Positions 61,181 to 64,000 of a DNA stretch of 64,000 bases are shown here, one piece after another (position 1 is the stretch's first letter; each line of letters begins with the position of its first letter). Made by a program: the position numbers and the translations under genes. The stretch covers positions 18,454 to 82,453 of the forward strand of contig DATKRO010000099.1 in the NCBI GenBank assembly GCA_035532115.1. The letters are read 5' to 3'. The notes under the pieces are model-generated. The model saw nothing but the letters and a program-made list of their open reading frames with translations. It made no database searches and had not been told where the DNA came from. This DNA comes from Acaudatibacter sp035532115 (GTDB lineage: Bacteria > Pseudomonadota > Alphaproteobacteria > Caulobacterales > Caulobacteraceae).

Positions 61181-61653
61181 CCATCGACACCGCCAGCACC
61201 GTCGTCCGTACCGAGATCGTCGTGAACGTCTCGATCGAGCGCGCCTTCCAGGTGTTCACCGAGCGCTTCGATCAGATCAAGCCGCGCGAACACAACATGC
61301 TCGGCGCCGAAATCGCCGAGTCGGTCTTCGAGCCGAACGTCGGGGGCCGGGTCTACGACCGCGGCGTGGATGGCAGCGAGCGCCAGTGGGGCCGGGTTCT
61401 GGCCTATGAACCGCCGACCCGCATCGCCTTCACCTGGGACATCAGCCCGCGCTGGCAGATCGAGACCGATCCGAACCGGTCGAGCGAGGTCGAGATCCGA
61501 TTCGTCGCCGAGGGCGACCGGCGCACCCGGGTGGAGCTCGAGCATCGCCATCTCGAACGCCACGGCGAAGGCTGGCAGGGGCTGGCCGAGGGCGTGCAGG
61601 GCGACCAGGGCTGGCCGCTCTACCTGCAGCGCTTCGCGGCGGCGGCGGGCTGA
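61177..61653 (+). CDS. SRPBCC/AHSA1-like (START-fold) protein
   Basis: A 158-residue hydrophobic-pocket protein. It opens VVRTEIVVNVSIERAFQVFT, the usual first strand and helix, and has FEPNVGGRVYDRGVDGSERQ and GRVLAYEPPTRIAFTW, typical of the AHSA1 group. It binds an unknown hydrophobic ligand. It is coupled to the ArsR repressor gene (ATGA overlap), a common gene pair in which the repressor controls the binding protein. Confidence 0.88.
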   Translation: MTIDTASTVVRTEIVVNVSIERAFQVFTERFDQIKPREHNMLGAEIAESVFEPNVGGRVYDRGVDGSERQWGRVLAYEPPTRIAFTWDISPRWQIETDPNRSSEVEIRFVAEGDRRTRVELEHRHLERHGEGWQGLAEGVQGDQGWPLYLQRFAAAAG

Positions 61654-61719
61654 CGCGGCGGATACCGCCTCAGCCTCTCGTTGCGCCAAACGCCAGAGTC
61701 CCCGCGCTTCCGCAGGTCA

Positions 61720-61760
61720 CGCGACCACGAAGCGCACCAAGGACACCAAGGCGCGCCGAG
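61720..61760 (+). repeat. Fragment resembling the dispersed 'ACCACGAAG..CACCAAGG' motif
   Basis: CGACCACGAAGCGCACCAAG followed by GACACCAAGGCGC resembles a short intergenic motif I know from many proteobacteria, which when translated gives DHEAHQGHQG-like peptides. It is noncoding here. Between 61654 and 61926 nothing else is recognised; the sequence is GC-rich without a convincing frame. Confidence 0.3.
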
Positions 61761-61919
61761 CCGCCTCCTTCACGTCCGCTCACCCGGTCCAAGCCGGGAC
61801 GGAGGCAGGAGGTTCCGACCGGGCGCCGCTGCCGTGGTCGATCCGTCTGCGGACCGGAGCCGACCGCTGTGGGCTCCGAGGCGGCGAGGAGCCGGTTCTC
61901 GCGCCTTGCCTACGCGTCA

Positions 61920-62113
61920 CGATGAAAGAACCCCGGCGGTCGCCCGCCGGGGTTCTCTAATCGAAAGGAAACCGGTTTGAAGGAATCCCCTCTCGGGTAA
62001 TCCTGCGGGGCCGGAACCCCTTACCGTGGCTTCCCTACCGACTCCCAATCGATAGGTTGCAACATGGCGACCTGCACGTCAATCATCCAAGCGTGGCATT
62101 CAGGAGCGAAGGC
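61920..62113 (-). ncRNA. Candidate tracrRNA locus upstream of cas9 (tentative)
   Basis: Reading the minus strand away from cas9: the palindrome GTTGCAAC (62056-62063), then a 7-base stem CTATCGA/TCGGTAG (62055-62035), a compound hairpin GGTAA...TTACC with inner GGGG/CCCC (61996-62025), and the strong terminator at 61927-61956. One pair of the first stem is U-G in the minus RNA but C-A in the plus RNA, which favours this direction. This is the layout of a tracrRNA (anti-repeat, hairpins, terminator), but the CRISPR repeat is not in the window, so pairing cannot be checked. The 5' end is unknown. Confidence 0.35.
61927..61956. terminator. Strong terminator hairpin
   Basis: AGAACCCCGGCGG (61927-61939) and CCGCCGGGGTTCT (61944-61956) make a perfect 13-base stem with a TCGC loop. 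Read on the minus strand it is followed by TTCATC, so the transcript end reads UUCUUUC; read on the plus strand it is followed by CTAATC. It could end the SRPBCC transcript, or an antisense RNA from the cas9 leader, or both. The minus direction has slightly the better U-rich end. Confidence 0.7.
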
Positions 62114-64000
62114 ATGGATATCCACGAAAACCGAACGCTTGGGATAGATCTGGGGATCGCTTCCTGCGGCTGGGCAGTGATCGAGCAAGACGAGGACGGC
62201 GGCGGCCGCATCGTCGCTATGGGCTCGCGCACCTGGGACGCGCCCGAGACGGACAAGGAGCGCACGCCCACCAATCAACTACGGCGTGGCCATCGCGGCA
62301 TGCGCCGGGTGCTGAAGCGGCGACGTCAGCGGATGAGCGAGATCCGTCGTCTGTTCCGCCACCACGGGCTGATCGAGGTCCAAGGGCCGACGGGCTTGCG
62401 CATCGCTGAGCTCGACCCCTGGTCGCTGCGCGCCGAGGCGCTCGAACGGAAACTGACCGGTCCGGAACTCGCCATCGCTTTGGGTCACATCGCCAAGCAC
62501 CGGGGCTTCAAGTCGAACCGCAAGGGTGAGCGGGGCGCCAACGCGAACGACGACAGCTCGAAGATGCTGAAGGCGATCAACGAGACCCGGGACCGCTTGG
62601 CCCAGTATCGCACCGTCGGCGAGATGTTCGCCCGTGACGACCTCTACGTTGCCCGCAAGCGTAACCGGGATGGCCAGTTCACCCATTCGGTCCTGCGGGA
62701 CGATCAGGCGCGCGAGGTGACCCTGCTGTTCGACATCCAGCGCCGCGCCGGCAGCCTCCTGGCGTCGGCTGAACTGGAAGCCGCCTTCGTGGAGGCCGCG
62801 TTCTTCCAGCGCCCGCTTCAGGACAGCGAGCACCTGATGGGCCAATGCCCGTTCGAGCCGACGGAGAAACGCTGCGCCAGGCGAGCGCCTTCGTTCGAAC
62901 GATTCCGCCTCCTGTCCCGCCTGCGCACCCTGACCCTGAGCGAAGGCCGTGAGGAGCGGCCGCTGACGCCCGATCAGATCGCCAGGGCCGAGGCCGATTT
63001 CGGTCTGCAGAAGAGCTTCACTTTCAGGACACTGCGCCACCGCCTCGATCTGCCTGAGGAGACATCCTTCAGCGGGGTGGCCCGCGCCGACGAGGGCCGC
63101 GACTTCGTGGGCCGCACCAGCAACGCCGCCGAGGGCACGGCCAGCCTGCGCAGCCTAATCGTCGATGCCGCTGGCGAGGGCGCCTGGCGCTCGCTCCAGA
63201 ATACGCCTGAGAAGCTGGATGCCATCGCCTCGGTGATCACCTTCCGCGAGGACATCGAATCGATCCGTCAGGGTCTGACGCAGATCGGGCTCGAACCCGT
63301 GGTGCTCACCGCGGTGATGGCCGCCATCGAAGATGGCCGTCCACTGAAAGCCTTCTCCGGCGCCGCCCACATCTCGGCCAAGGCGGCGCGCGCCATGCTG
63401 CCCCATCTGCGTGAGGGGCTGACCTACGACAAGGCCGCCGCCGCCGCCGGCTATGTCCACACCGATCGCGCCGGCCCGGGCAGGTCCGAAGGAACGACGC
63501 ACGAGCGCATGGTGCACGACATCACGTGGGTCGATGCCAATGTTTCCAATCCCGTGGCCCGCAAAGCGGTGATCGAAGCGCTCAAGCAGGTCCACGCTAT
63601 CGTCGGCGTGCACGGCCTGCCCGGCGCGATCCATGTGGAACTGGCCCGCGAAGTCGGCAAGAGCAAGGAGGAGCGGGACGAGATCAAATCCGGCATCGAC
63701 AAGCGCAACGCCGCCAAGGACCGGCTGCGCGATCAGTTCAAGGAAACTTGCGGCCATGAGCCGTCCAGCACCGAGGATCTGCTGCGGTTCGAATTGTGGA
63801 CCGAACAGGGCGGCCGTTGTCTCTACTCGGATCGCGCCATCGCGCCGCACCAGATCGCCACTTCGGACAACAGCGTACAGGTGGATCACATTCTGCCGTG
63901 GAGCAGGTCCGGCGACGACAGTTTCGTCAACAAGATCCTGTGCTTCGCCAACGCCAATCAGAACAAACGCGGCCGAACGCCCTTCGAGTGGTTCGGGGAC
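62114..64000 (+). CDS. cas9: Cas9 endonuclease, type II-C-like (3' truncated by window end)
   Basis: The first 629 codons are open to the last base. D12 in TLGIDLGIASCGWAVI is the RuvC-I aspartate. The arginine-rich bridge helix starts at R57 (RRGHRGMRRVLKRRRQR). A short recognition lobe follows (HIAKHRGFKSNRKGE). RuvC-II is IHVELAREVGKSKEER with E509. The HNH domain contains GGRCLYSDRAI, VDHILPWSRS with H592, and N615 in ANANQNKRG. These positions nearly match those of the Neisseria enzyme, so a type II-C protein of about 1,050 residues is expected. It would cut DNA guided by crRNA and tracrRNA. AGGAG lies about eight bases before the ATG. GC is visibly lower than in the flanking genes. Confidence 0.95.
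   Translation, partial: MDIHENRTLGIDLGIASCGWAVIEQDEDGGGRIVAMGSRTWDAPETDKERTPTNQLRRGHRGMRRVLKRRRQRMSEIRRLFRHHGLIEVQGPTGLRIAELDPWSLRAEALERKLTGPELAIALGHIAKHRGFKSNRKGERGANANDDSSKMLKAINETRDRLAQYRTVGEMFARDDLYVARKRNRDGQFTHSVLRDDQAREVTLLFDIQRRAGSLLASAELEAAFVEAAFFQRPLQDSEHLMGQCPFEPTEKRCARRAPSFERFRLLSRLRTLTLSEGREERPLTPDQIARAEADFGLQKSFTFRTLRHRLDLPEETSFSGVARADEGRDFVGRTSNAAEGTASLRSLIVDAAGEGAWRSLQNTPEKLDAIASVITFREDIESIRQGLTQIGLEPVVLTAVMAAIEDGRPLKAFSGAAHISAKAARAMLPHLREGLTYDKAAAAAGYVHTDRAGPGRSEGTTHERMVHDITWVDANVSNPVARKAVIEALKQVHAIVGVHGLPGAIHVELAREVGKSKEERDEIKSGIDKRNAAKDRLRDQFKETCGHEPSSTEDLLRFELWTEQGGRCLYSDRAIAPHQIATSDNSVQVDHILPWSRSGDDSFVNKILCFANANQNKRGRTPFEWFGD

Noticed and set aside
61970..61979. AAACCGGTTT palindrome upstream of cas9 as an operator or attachment site.
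   Set aside because: Ten bases of symmetry alone in a hairpin-rich stretch is weak evidence; no second copy or flanking element supports a role.

Overview
The window looks like a chromosomal segment of a high-GC alphaproteobacterium, most likely Caulobacteraceae (Caulobacter/Phenylobacterium-like). Supporting points are GC of about 70% judged by eye, the suc cluster with lpdA, the DUF484-xerC, comF-grxC-nitrilase-DUF1178 and ornithine decarboxylase-DHS gene pairs, a CYP153 P450, an Flp-type pilin, and many GTG/TTG starts with 4-nt stop/start overlaps. Almost all of the window is densely coding. No rRNA, tRNA, transposase or CRISPR array was seen.

Layout. 1-2084: tail of a CoxE-like VWA protein, an acyl carrier protein and a ketosynthase. 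2199-12046: mostly single metabolic and regulatory genes, including a CYP153 P450, an ECF42-type sigma factor with its YCII and VOC partners, a GST, argJ and an MDR oxidoreductase. 12169-19218: mutT, an Flp pilin, a BioC-like methyltransferase, comF-grxC-nitrilase-DUF1178, a TMEM175-like channel, a GNAT and an acyl-CoA synthetase. 19301-21931: an ABC exporter (ATPase and two permeases). 22038-25678: a palindromic repeat, a Qnr-like pentapeptide protein, a ClpX-type zinc-finger/HTH protein preceded by three 17-bp operator-like sites, a HEAT protein and a phytanoyl-CoA dioxygenase. 25905-29261: thpR, DUF2237, a CitE-like lyase and a threonine aldolase-like enzyme. 29355-39981: the TCA-cycle block sucC, sucD, sucA, sucB and lpdA, interrupted by two secreted proteins, a DUF2007 protein and a vapBC pair. 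40036-45786: a hydrolase, xerC, DUF484, an atypical protein kinase and priA. 45867-57011: an acyltransferase, a CHAP protein, a cytochrome b/molybdopterin oxidoreductase pair, polyamine genes, a glycosyltransferase and an S8 autotransporter. 56940-58254: DUF1365, followed by two head-truncated genes joined at a deletion-like junction. 58229-61653: fRMsr, nitronate monooxygenase/TetR, a 99-bp tandem repeat and an ArsR-SRPBCC operon. 62114-64000: the first 629 codons of a type II-C-like cas9, which runs off the window.

How the parts work together. sucA, sucB and lpdA supply E1, E2 and E3 of 2-oxoglutarate dehydrogenase, and sucCD takes the succinyl-CoA onward. Ornithine decarboxylase and the DHS-family enzyme form a two-gene polyamine unit. 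The sigma factor is translationally coupled to its YCII partner.

The most notable parts are the cas9 gene with a structured, terminator-ended antisense segment just upstream (a possible tracrRNA locus), and the Qnr-like gene behind a zinc-finger/HTH regulator with three operator-like sites. The cas9 and Qnr-like assignments rest on recognisable motifs. The tracrRNA and the regulatory circuit are inferences.
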